Source of the DNA: DAOUMF01 sp034408935
Lineage (GTDB): Bacteria; Chloroflexota; Dehalococcoidia; SM23-28-2; RBG-16-64-32
DNA length: 56,162 bases
Direction of reading: 5' to 3'
Assembly: GCA_034408935.1 (NCBI GenBank)
Contig: DAOUMV010000016.1
Location: 1-56,162, forward strand
Shown here: piece by piece, positions 32,512 to 40,039 of the stretch
Position numbering within the stretch: position 1 is the first letter of the stretch
How the letters are laid out: each line of letters opens with the position of its first letter
Position numbers and translations under genes: made by a program
The notes under the pieces: generated by a model
What the model was told of the DNA's origin: nothing
Database searches by the model: none
The model's input: the letters and a program-made list of their open reading frames with translations, nothing else

Positions 32512-33632
32512 CTCGCCCCCGCACTGTCGCCGACATCCCAACGCCGGCCCTGGTGGTGGACGTGCCCGCCATGGAGCGCAACATCCGCCGCATGTCGGAG
32601 TTCTTCGCCGAAGGGCCGTGCAAGCTGCGGCCCCACTTCAAGGCCCACAAGACCCCGGAGATCGCCCACCGCCAGCTCGCCGCCGCCCCGACGGGCGCCC
32701 GTCCGGGCGGCTCCTGCACCGGCCTCACTTGCGCCACTGTCTCTGAGGCCGAAATCGCCGCCGAGTTCTGCGACGACATCCTCATCGCCAACGAGGTACT
32801 CGGCCCCGGCAGAGCAAAGAGCGTCGCCGCCCTCGCCAAGCGCATCGATATCAAGGTGGCCGTCGACTCCCAGGCCGCCCTCCAGGACATCGCCGCCGCC
32901 GCCAGCGACACAGGCGTCGAGGTCGGCGTGCTGGTGGACGTCAACGTGGGCCTGCCCCGCTGCGGCATCGCCCCCGGGGAGGAGGCCCTCGCCCTGGCCC
33001 GACGTGTCGCCGACACTCCCGGCGTCGGCCTGCGCGGCGTCATGGGCTACGAGGGCCACGTCGTCGGCATCGAGGACCGCGCCCGCCGCGAGGCCAACGC
33101 CCGCCAGGCCATGGAACGCCTCCTCTCCACCGTGCGCATGATCCACGACGCGGGGTTGCCCTGCGACATCGTCAGCGCCGGCGGCACCGGCACCTACGAT
33201 ATCTCCGGCCGCATGGACGGCGTCACCGAGATCCAGGCCGGCTCCTACGTCCTCATGGACACCGCCTACGCCAAGCTGGACATCCCGTTCGAGCAGGCCC
33301 TCTCGGTGCTGGGCACCGTACTCAGCCGTCCCTCGCCCACCCTCTGCGTAGCCGACTGCGGCCACAAGTCCTGCACCATGGATCACGGTAACCCATCGGT
33401 AAAAGACATCGAAGGTGCCTCCGTGCTCCAACTCAGTGACGAGCACGCCCTCATCTCCCTGCCAGCGGACGCCGATATCCAGCCCGGCGGCCGCATCCTG
33501 CTTTGGCCCTCACACATCGATCCCACCATCAACCTCCACGATGTCCTCTACGCCCTTGACGGTGAGACCGTCATCGATGTCTGGCCCGTCGCCGCGCGAG
33601 GCTACCCGGAGCAGCGAAGGGAGCAGGCATGA
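32508..33632 (+). CDS. D-threonine aldolase-like PLP enzyme
   Basis: 374 residues from the ATG overlapping the previous stop, with GGAGG just before it. Fold type III (alanine-racemase-like) barrel: IPTPALVVDVPAMERNIRRM, the PLP Lys in LRPHFKAHKTPEIAHRQL, GVLVDVNVGLPRCGI and SAGGTGTYDISG. The C-terminal metal site reads WPSHIDPTINLHD. A His-x-Asp pair is the metal-ligand pattern of D-threonine aldolase, whereas D-serine dehydratases have His-x-Cys. It should split D-beta-hydroxy amino acids to glycine and an aldehyde. It ends 55 bp before a methyltransferase gene. Confidence 0.8.
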   Translation: MTRPRTVADIPTPALVVDVPAMERNIRRMSEFFAEGPCKLRPHFKAHKTPEIAHRQLAAAPTGARPGGSCTGLTCATVSEAEIAAEFCDDILIANEVLGPGRAKSVAALAKRIDIKVAVDSQAALQDIAAAASDTGVEVGVLVDVNVGLPRCGIAPGEEALALARRVADTPGVGLRGVMGYEGHVVGIEDRARREANARQAMERLLSTVRMIHDAGLPCDIVSAGGTGTYDISGRMDGVTEIQAGSYVLMDTAYAKLDIPFEQALSVLGTVLSRPSPTLCVADCGHKSCTMDHGNPSVKDIEGASVLQLSDEHALISLPADADIQPGGRILLWPSHIDPTINLHDVLYALDGETVIDVWPVAARGYPEQRREQA

Positions 33633-33687
33633 CCGGCGGTCCTCTCCAGCATCGACGAACCGTTACAATCCATACAGCCTCGGTACC

Positions 33688-34515
33688 GTGAGCGAAACAA
33701 GCGCTAGCCTCCTGGAACAGACGCTAGAGAGATACGCCCACTTCCTTCAGCGGACCAAGGATATGGGCGTCGTCGGACACCGCGGCGGCCTCAAGGCCAC
33801 CGGCGACCTGCTTCAGATGTGCGACCTCAAGGCGGGTCAGCGGATCCTCGAGGTCGGCTGCGGCAGCGGCCATACCGCCTGCACCGCCGCCAAGCAGCAC
33901 CAAGCCTTCGTCGTGGCCGTCGACCTGGAGTCCCACCTGCTGGCCCGGGCCCGCGAGCGCGTTCGCTCCATGCGCGTCGAAGATAGCGTGGCGCTGGCCC
34001 GGGCGGACGCCCGCCGCCTGCCCTTCGCCGATGCCTCCTTCGACAGCGTCATCTGCGAGTCCGTGCTGGCCTTCCTGGAGGACAGGACCAGCGCCGTCAA
34101 GGAGTTCCACCGTGTCCTCAAGCCTGGGGGCTTCCTCATGAACAACGAGGTCACCTTCCTGAAGCCCCCGCCCGACGACTTCCTGGCCGCCATTCGTGGT
34201 GCCGCTCCCAGGGTGCCGGGCGCCCTGGCTGTCCCCGTGGACCCCCACGAGCACCAGCGCTTGCTGGAAGAGGCCGGCTTCGCATCCGTCCAAGTCGAGA
34301 CCGGCGATATCTCCGCAAGGCAGGACATGCTGGAGCAGTTGCAGATCGACGGCTTCCGCGCCTTGAAGCCCTTCTTTGCCTCCATATTCGACCGCGAGAT
34401 GCGGAACTCCGTGCACAAGCGGGAGATGAGGGAGGCGCAACGCACGTTCGACGAGCACACCGGCTACGGCCTGTACTTCGCCCGCAAACCGGCCGCGGGC
34501 TCAGCAAAACCATAG
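33688..34515 (+). CDS. Class I SAM-dependent methyltransferase
   Basis: 275 residues from a GTG (VSETSASLLEQTLERYAHFL). The open frame continues upstream into the aldolase gene, so the GTG after that gene is preferred; TACAAT at 33664-33669 is a plausible -10. Motif I is ILEVGCGSGHTACTAAKQHQ, then VVAVDLESHLLARARERV, LPFADASFDSVICESVLAFL and VLKPGGFLMNNEVTFL. Substrate unknown. No ribosome binding site is visible. Confidence 0.82.
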   Translation: MSETSASLLEQTLERYAHFLQRTKDMGVVGHRGGLKATGDLLQMCDLKAGQRILEVGCGSGHTACTAAKQHQAFVVAVDLESHLLARARERVRSMRVEDSVALARADARRLPFADASFDSVICESVLAFLEDRTSAVKEFHRVLKPGGFLMNNEVTFLKPPPDDFLAAIRGAAPRVPGALAVPVDPHEHQRLLEEAGFASVQVETGDISARQDMLEQLQIDGFRALKPFFASIFDREMRNSVHKREMREAQRTFDEHTGYGLYFARKPAAGSAKP

Positions 34516-34533
34516 CTCGAGCCAAACGTCCCC

Positions 34534-34773
34534 ATGTCGCCAACGCCCTCCCCCATCGTCGAAGCCTACGCCGGCACCACCTACCCCGAACGCCCCCTGC
34601 GCGTCTTCTGGCGCAACCGCTGGCGCACCGTCGCCGAGGTGGAGCACCAAGAGCAGCACCCGGACCACCGCTCTTTCACCGTTCGGCTGACCCCCGGCCG
34701 GGAACGGGATGACACCAGGCTGCGCCTCTGCTACCATTACCAAAACGACGCCTGGAGCGTCGAACCATTCTGA
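34534..34773 (+). CDS. Small conserved-looking protein of unknown function
   Basis: 79 residues starting MSPTPSPIVEAYAGTTYPER. It has a beta-rich WRNRWRTVAEVEHQEQHPDH and ends in CYHYQNDAWSVEPF. Trp/Tyr-rich short beta proteins of this kind often precede unrelated enzymes in Chloroflexota; no family is claimed. C/G-ending codons agree with native genes. It lies 18 bp after the methyltransferase. Confidence 0.5.
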   Translation: MSPTPSPIVEAYAGTTYPERPLRVFWRNRWRTVAEVEHQEQHPDHRSFTVRLTPGRERDDTRLRLCYHYQNDAWSVEPF

Positions 34774-34798
34774 GCCTGTCCTGAGCGCAATCGAAAGA
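34772..34798. repeat. Probable dispersed intergenic repeat
   Basis: GAGCCTGTCCTGAGCGCAAT followed by CGAAAGA overlaps the stop of the small gene before it. This string closely resembles a short dispersed repeat (GAGCCTGTCCTGAGC...TCGAAGG) that recurs in many bacterial genomes. The match is from memory. Confidence 0.4.
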
Positions 34799-34839
34799 CC
34801 CGTGGACGGGCCATCACATCCACCGGAGGCAACCGCCAA

Positions 34840-36018
34840 GTGACAGATTCGTATACCATCAAGCCCGAGTTCATCTCCGACAGGGTTCGCGCCCTCCCTT
34901 CCTCCGGCATCCGCCGCTTCTTTGAGCTCATCTCCAACATGGACAAGGTCATCTCCCTGGGCGTGGGAGAGCCCGACTTCGTCACCCCCGACCGCTTCTC
35001 CAAAGCCGCCTTCGACGCCGTCGGCGAGGGCCACACACACTACACCTCCAACTACGGCCTGGCCCCACTTCGTGAGGCCGTGTCCGACCACCTAGAGCGA
35101 CTCTACGGCATCCGCTACGACCCCCGCAACGAGATCCTCATCACCATAGGCGTTTCCGAGGGCCTCATGCTGGCCCTCATGTCCGTCCTCAACCCCGGCG
35201 ACGAGCTCCTCTGCCCGGACCCCTACTACGTGGCCTACCTTCCCGCCTGCCAGCTCTCAAGCGGCACCTTCGTTCCCGTCGCCACCGGCATGGAGAACAG
35301 CTTCCGTGTCACCGCCCACGACCTAGAGGCCCATTGCTCGGAGCGCACCAAGGCCATCCTCCTGGGGTACCCCTCCAACCCCACCGGCACCCAAATGACC
35401 CGTGAGGAGCTGACTGAAATCGCCGACCTGGCCGCCAGACGCGACCTCATCGTCGTCTCCGACGAGATATACGACCGCCTCTCCTACGGTATGCCCCATA
35501 CCTGCTTCCCCTCCCTTACTGGCATGCGTGAGCGCAGCATCCTCCTGGGCGGCTTCTCCAAGGCCTACGCCATGACCGGCTGGCGGGTCGGCTGGGTCTG
35601 CGCCCCTGCCGACCTGCTGGAAGCGATGATGAAGATCCACCAGTACATCATCATGTCCGCCCCCACCCCCTCCCAATACGCCGCCATAGAGGCGATCCGC
35701 AACGGGGAGGAGGAGAGCCAGCGCATGGTAGCCGACTTCGACGCCCGCCGCCAGCTCATCGTCGCCGGCCTTAACGATATCGGCCTTACCTGCTTCGAGC
35801 CCCACGGCGCCTTCTACGCCTTTCCCTCCGTGCGCTCCACCGGCCTGGACGATGTCGAGTTCGCGGAGCGGCTGTTGCTCAAGGAGAAGGTAGCGGTTAT
35901 CCCCGGCTCCGCCTTCGGCGACTGTGGCCGCGGCCACGTCCGCTGCTGCTACGCCGCCCCACGCCCCCTCATCGAGAAGGCGCTCCAACGCATGCGCCGC
36001 TTCATAAACGGCCTGTAG
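34840..36018 (+). CDS. Class I/II PLP aminotransferase (aspartate aminotransferase-like)
   Basis: 392 residues, GTG start with GGAGG upstream. Markers are ISLGVGEPDFVTPDRFSKAA (about 31-50), YTSNYGLAPLREAVSDHLER, YPSNPTGTQM, DEIYDRLSYG and the PLP Lys in LGGFSKAYAMTGWRVGW (about residue 234). It belongs to the AAT_I fold; likely substrates are aromatic or aspartate-type amino acids, not resolvable here. It ends 87 bp before the adenylate cyclase operon. Confidence 0.9.
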   Translation: MTDSYTIKPEFISDRVRALPSSGIRRFFELISNMDKVISLGVGEPDFVTPDRFSKAAFDAVGEGHTHYTSNYGLAPLREAVSDHLERLYGIRYDPRNEILITIGVSEGLMLALMSVLNPGDELLCPDPYYVAYLPACQLSSGTFVPVATGMENSFRVTAHDLEAHCSERTKAILLGYPSNPTGTQMTREELTEIADLAARRDLIVVSDEIYDRLSYGMPHTCFPSLTGMRERSILLGGFSKAYAMTGWRVGWVCAPADLLEAMMKIHQYIIMSAPTPSQYAAIEAIRNGEEESQRMVADFDARRQLIVAGLNDIGLTCFEPHGAFYAFPSVRSTGLDDVEFAERLLLKEKVAVIPGSAFGDCGRGHVRCCYAAPRPLIEKALQRMRRFINGL

Positions 36019-36053
36019 CACTGCTCCAAGACCAGCGTCCCTCCCTATGGAAC

Positions 36054-36096
36054 TGTGATGCGCGTCACACCACGCGAACGCCGCCTGCGATAAACT
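36054..36096 (+). promoter_or_regulatory. CRP-type operator plus -10 box of the adenylate cyclase operon
   Basis: TGTGA-TGCGCG-TCACA at 36054-36069 is a perfect consensus CRP half-site pair with the N6 spacer. TAAACT at 36091-36096 is a plausible -10 and lies exactly 9 nt before the ATG at 36106. If transcription starts 7 nt after the -10 (36103), the operator centre is at -41.5, the class II activator position. There is no -35 hexamer, consistent with activator dependence. The downstream operon encodes an adenylate cyclase. Confidence 0.65.
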
Positions 36097-36105
36097 AGGG
36101 CCGCC

Positions 36106-36933
36106 ATGAGCGCTCGACATCAACTGCCCCCCGGCTACACCCTGCGAGTCACCACCTCCAGCGGCGACATCACCGTAATCGCGGAGGAACGCGACGATGT
36201 CGAAGCCCCTGATGATGCCCGCGTAGAGACCCGTAGCGGCGAGGAGCAGAAGAAGGAAGGCCCCAGGAAGCGCCATCGCCGCCGGAAGCGGCCACTGAGG
36301 TTTCTGCGCCGACTGGTCAAGCACGCCGTTCGCGGCGAGTTCCTTTATGGCGGGCAGAGCCCGGGCCCCATCCTCGGGATCAGGTCGCCCCGCGGCGGCT
36401 CTCGCGACTTGGAGGTGCGCTGTCCCCCCGGCACACCCCTCTCTGTCGGCACCATCTCCGGCGACGTCCGCCTCCAGGGCGATCTTGGCCCCGCCACCGT
36501 CACCACGACATCCGGTGACGTTTCCGTTGATCGGGCCGCCGCCCTGGACGCCCGCTCCATCTCCGGCGACCTGGAGGTGGCCTGCTGCTCCGGCCTCTGC
36601 CGCCTCATCACAAAGTCCGGCCACATCGATGCCGACGACACCGGTCCCGCCGAGGCTGACACGGTCTCTGGCTACGTCCGGCTCGGCCGCACCGCCGGCG
36701 GCGTCACCGTGCGCACCGTCTCCGGCAGCGTGGAACTGGGCACAGACGGCACGGAACCTGTAAACGTCCGCACCGTCTCAGGCGGCATAACCGTCAAGGT
36801 ACCCGAGGAACGGCTCCCAGCCGCCAAGCTGCGCTCCCTCAGCGGCAAGATCAATTGCGCTTGTCTCCAGGGCTCCGACTTCCCCCTCGAGGTCACCTCT
36901 GTCTCCGGAAAGATCGAGGTCGAGCTGGCATGA
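36106..36933 (+). CDS. DUF4097 family beta-solenoid protein
   Basis: 275 residues. About ten Ser-Gly-x-hydrophobic turns (SGDI, SGDV, SGDL, SGHI, SGYV, SGSV, SGGI, SGKI) spaced by 15-25 residues build a right-handed beta-solenoid of the DUF4097 type. A very basic stretch (KRHRRRKRPLRFLRRLVK, about residues 54-71) interrupts the N-terminal part. No signal peptide or membrane helix is visible, so it may be cytoplasmic and membrane- or nucleic-acid-associated through that patch. It overlaps the adenylate cyclase gene by ATGA and lacks a ribosome binding site; the -10 is 9 nt from ATG. Confidence 0.85.
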   Translation: MSARHQLPPGYTLRVTTSSGDITVIAEERDDVEAPDDARVETRSGEEQKKEGPRKRHRRRKRPLRFLRRLVKHAVRGEFLYGGQSPGPILGIRSPRGGSRDLEVRCPPGTPLSVGTISGDVRLQGDLGPATVTTTSGDVSVDRAAALDARSISGDLEVACCSGLCRLITKSGHIDADDTGPAEADTVSGYVRLGRTAGGVTVRTVSGSVELGTDGTEPVNVRTVSGGITVKVPEERLPAAKLRSLSGKINCACLQGSDFPLEVTSVSGKIEVELA

Positions 36934-37466
36934 GCCGCGGGCCCTCCGTCTCTGTCGCCGCGGCAGAGCGCACCATCATGTTCACCGACCTCGTCGGCTT
37001 TACCGAGTTCATCGCCGACCACGGCGACGCGGTCGTCCTGGACCTGCTCGCCGTCCAGGAGCGGCTCGTGCGCGAGTCTCTGCCACCGCGGGCGCGCGTC
37101 GTCAAGGAGCTGGGCGACGGCCTCATGCTGTCGTTCGACGATCCTTGCGACGCGGTGGCCACCGGGCTGGCCCTGCAGGAGCGGTTCGAGGCCGAGGCGG
37201 CGAACTCCGCTTTCCCCCTCTGGGTACGCATCGGTCTGCACAGCGGCAGGCCCCTGCCCCGCGGCGACGATTTCGTCGGCAACGACGTCAACATCGCCGC
37301 CCGCATCGTCGACATCGCCGCCCCGGGCGAGGTCGTCGCCTCCGAGGCCACGGCCCGTCAGGCCTCAGACAGGCTCGAGGGGATAGTGTTCGAGCCGCTG
37401 GGCCCGGCCGTCATGAAGGGCATCCCCTCCCCCGTCTCCATCTACCGCGCCCTGCGGGAGCAGTAG
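36930..37466 (+). CDS. Class III adenylate cyclase (catalytic domain only)
   Basis: 178 residues from the ATG overlapping the DUF4097 stop. The single CHD domain keeps all key residues: metal Asp 20 (MFTDLVGFTEF), Lys 59 and Asp 63 (VVKELGDGLML), and the adenine Asp 119, Asn 121 and Arg 125 in GNDVNIAARIVDIA. Lys/Asp at the purine-selecting positions favour ATP over GTP. There is no receptor or membrane domain, so it is soluble and perhaps regulated by its DUF4097 partner. A CRP-type site lies upstream of the operon. Confidence 0.9.
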   Translation: MSRGPSVSVAAAERTIMFTDLVGFTEFIADHGDAVVLDLLAVQERLVRESLPPRARVVKELGDGLMLSFDDPCDAVATGLALQERFEAEAANSAFPLWVRIGLHSGRPLPRGDDFVGNDVNIAARIVDIAAPGEVVASEATARQASDRLEGIVFEPLGPAVMKGIPSPVSIYRALREQ

Positions 37467-37484
37467 GCCAGCCTGACGAGACGC

Positions 37485-38291
37485 CTACTCCCGCCAGGGA
37501 CGGCCGCGGACCAGCGACAGCATCTCCTCTACCGCCCCCGGCGCACCGGCCGCCATGCCTTCGCTGTCGATGGTCACGGCATCGCCGTCCCGATCGACGA
37601 TCGCGCCTCCGCCCTCCCTCACCAGCACGATGCCCGCCGCGACGTCCCACGGATATAGGAAGTGATGGAGGAACAGGTCGTAGCGCCCGCAGGCGGCGTA
37701 GGCCAGCCCCAGCGCCGCGCTTCCCATCACCCGCACGCTCTGGACCGGCCACACCTCCGCCACCAACTCCAGCATGCGCGCCGCTCGCGCGTCATCGTAG
37801 CCCAGGTCCACGCCCAGCACGCAATCGCCTAGCCGCTCCACCGCCGACGCCCGTGCCTGCTCCCCGTTGACCATCAGCCCCCGGCCCTTCTCGGCGAAGA
37901 ACTCTTCGCCGGTCGCCGGGGCATACGTCAGCCCCAGCAACGGCTCGCGCCCGTGGCACAACGCGATGCTGAACGCGAAGTACGGTATCCCCCGCGAGAA
38001 ATTGTGCGTCCCGTCCAGCGGGTCCACCACCCACATCCACCCCTCGCCCGTCGCCCTCCCGGCCGTCTCCTCGGCCAGAACCTCATGTTGCGGGTACTCC
38101 TCTCGCAGCAGCGCCAGCACCGCCCGCTCCGCTGCCAGGTCCGTCTCCGTCAGGAAGTTCCCCCGACCCTTGACCTGCACCTCCTGCCGGCTCCCGAAGG
38201 CAGCCACGGCGATCCGCCCGGCCTCCTGGGCGCAGAGCCGGGCCACCTCCGCCGCCGTCTTACCGCTGGCCGATACGGGGAGCTCCGGCAT
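37485..38291 (-). CDS. Inositol monophosphatase family protein
   Basis: 268 residues. Metal and phosphate motifs are present: EVLAEETAG, WVVDPLDGTHNFSRGIPYFA (about 81-100), and the C-terminal YPWDVAAGIVLVREGGGAIV (about 212-231). The family dephosphorylates inositol-1-phosphate, fructose-1,6-bisphosphate or similar; the substrate is not determinable here. It follows argS by 8 bp on the same strand and so probably shares its promoter. Confidence 0.88.
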   Translation of the reverse strand: MPELPVSASGKTAAEVARLCAQEAGRIAVAAFGSRQEVQVKGRGNFLTETDLAAERAVLALLREEYPQHEVLAEETAGRATGEGWMWVVDPLDGTHNFSRGIPYFAFSIALCHGREPLLGLTYAPATGEEFFAEKGRGLMVNGEQARASAVERLGDCVLGVDLGYDDARAARMLELVAEVWPVQSVRVMGSAALGLAYAACGRYDLFLHHFLYPWDVAAGIVLVREGGGAIVDRDGDAVTIDSEGMAAGAPGAVEEMLSLVRGRPWRE

Positions 38292-38299
38292 GGGGCCGG

Positions 38300-39958
38300 C
38301 TACATCCGCTCCGGCGCGCTCACGCCTATCAGCCCCAGCGCCCGCGCCAGGGCCAGCTTCGCCGCCGCCACCAGCTTCAGCCGCGCCTTGGACAGCGCCT
38401 CGTCATCGGACACCACGCGGCACTTCTCGTAGAAATCGTGGAACGCCGTCGCCAGCTCCGAGGCGTAGTACGGCAGTTGGTGCGGCTCCAGGCTGAGGGC
38501 GATGCTCTCCACCAGTTCGGGGAGCTGGAGCATCTTGCGGATCAGCGCCAGCTCCGACTCGTGGGTCAGCAGCGACACGTCGCCGTCGTCGAAGGAGGGA
38601 ATGCGCTCCGCTGCGTGGGCCAGGATGCCGGCGATGCGGGCGTGGGCGTACTGCACGTAGTAGACCGGGTTCTCCGCGCTCTGGCGCTTGGCCAGCTCGA
38701 TGTCGAAGTCCATGTGGGAATCCGCGGCCCGACCCACGAAGAAGAAGCGCACCGCGTCAGCCCCCACCTCGTCCACGACCTCCCGCAGGGCGATGATCTC
38801 GCCAGCCCGTTTGGACAGCCGCACCACCTCCGCTCCACGCTTCACGGTGACCAGCTGATAGATGATTATCGTCAGCCGCTCCGGGTCCACGCCCAGGGCG
38901 GCCGCCGCCGCCTTCATCCGCGGCACGTGTCCTTGATGATCGGCGCCCCAGACATCGATCACGTGCTGGAAGCCACGGAGTACGAACTTATCGTAGTGGT
39001 AGGCGATATCCGAGGCGAAGTAGGTAGGTGCGCCCGTCGACCGCACGAGCACGTTGTCCCTCTCGTCTCCCAGCTCCGACGAGGAGAACCAGACCGCCCC
39101 CTCACGCTCAGTCACGAAGCCGCCCTCCCGCAGATGCGCCAGCGCCTTCTCATAGGTGCTCTCGGCGTAGAGGGAGCGCTCGGAGAACCAGCGATCGTAC
39201 TGCACGCCGACCGCTGCAAGTTCCTCCTTAATCACCTCCATCATCCGCTCCACACCCAGGTCGTGCACCTCCTCAGGGTAGCTCTCCCCCGGCGGCGCCA
39301 GCAGCGAATCGCCCTTCTCCTCCTTCAGCCTCTCCGCCAGGCGCACCATGTACTCGCCGGGGTAACCCCCCTCCGGTATCTCCACCTGGCGGCCGAACAA
39401 CTGCTGGTAGCGGGCGTACAGGGTAGCGGCGAACGTCTCCGTCTGGGTACCGGCGTCGTTCACCAGATACTCGCGCTGCACCTGATATCCGGCGGCGGCG
39501 AGGACGTTGGCCAGGGTGTCGCCCAGTGCCAGGCCGCGCCCGTTACCCACGTGGATCGGGCCCACAGGGTTCGCCGAGACGTACTCCACCTGTACAGGTT
39601 GGCCCTGGCCCAGGGGAGCGTCCCCGAAGCGCTCCCCCTCCCGCAGGATGGCGTCCACCTGGCCCGTGAGCCACGATGGGGTGAGGCGGAAGTTGACGAA
39701 CCCCGGCGGCGCCACATCCACCGAAGCCACGGCCTCGTCCACCGCCAGGTGCTTGGCGATGACCCCCGCCACCTCGAGGGGGCTCATCCGCGCCGAGCGG
39801 GCCAGCCGCAGCGCCAGGCTGGAGGCGTAGTCGCCGTGCTCCGGCCGCTGCGGTCGCTCCAGCGAGGCATCCGGCACGGCGACAGCGGGCTGGTCACCCG
39901 CGCTCTGCGCTTTCCGCACCGCCTCCGATATGAGGCGCTCCAGTTCGTGCTTGATCAT
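38300..39958 (-). CDS. argS: Arginyl-tRNA synthetase
   Basis: 552 residues, complete. The N-terminal Arg-tRNA add-on domain is followed by the class I core with HVGNGRGLALGDTL for the HIGH box (PVGPIHVGNGRG, about 132-143). DVWGADHQGHVPRMKAA (about 335-351) follows, and LSKRAGEI stands where KMSKS would be, as in many ArgRS. The C-terminal DALR domain (YYVQYAHARIAGILAHA, then LRLVA-type helices) binds the anticodon. A -10 box TGCTAGAAT at 40014-40022 and a 5' leader hairpin (39980-39999) lie upstream. Confidence 0.95.
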   Translation of the reverse strand: MIKHELERLISEAVRKAQSAGDQPAVAVPDASLERPQRPEHGDYASSLALRLARSARMSPLEVAGVIAKHLAVDEAVASVDVAPPGFVNFRLTPSWLTGQVDAILREGERFGDAPLGQGQPVQVEYVSANPVGPIHVGNGRGLALGDTLANVLAAAGYQVQREYLVNDAGTQTETFAATLYARYQQLFGRQVEIPEGGYPGEYMVRLAERLKEEKGDSLLAPPGESYPEEVHDLGVERMMEVIKEELAAVGVQYDRWFSERSLYAESTYEKALAHLREGGFVTEREGAVWFSSSELGDERDNVLVRSTGAPTYFASDIAYHYDKFVLRGFQHVIDVWGADHQGHVPRMKAAAAALGVDPERLTIIIYQLVTVKRGAEVVRLSKRAGEIIALREVVDEVGADAVRFFFVGRAADSHMDFDIELAKRQSAENPVYYVQYAHARIAGILAHAAERIPSFDDGDVSLLTHESELALIRKMLQLPELVESIALSLEPHQLPYYASELATAFHDFYEKCRVVSDDEALSKARLKLVAAAKLALARALGLIGVSAPERM

Positions 39959-39979
39959 TGAACTTCTGAAAGCACCATA

Positions 39980-40022
39980 CCGCCCCGAAAGCGGGGCGGC
40001 ATTCGCAACCCCAATTCTAGCA
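39980..40022 (-). promoter_or_regulatory. argS promoter (extended -10) and leader hairpin
   Basis: On the minus strand TGC-TAGAAT (40014-40022) forms an extended -10. The predicted leader of about 49 nt contains a perfect hairpin, CCGCCCCG-CTTT-CGGGGCGG (39980-39999), followed by TATGG with no T-run. It could act as an mRNA element or as the recG terminator. The same TGCTAGAAT box precedes the DUF7662-like gene at 48741-48749. Confidence 0.5.
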
Positions 40023-40039
40023 GCCCGATCGCGGCGGCG

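Noticed and set aside
38438..39961. 507-codon plus-strand open frame opposite argS
   Set aside because: Antisense shadow of a complete arginyl-tRNA synthetase.
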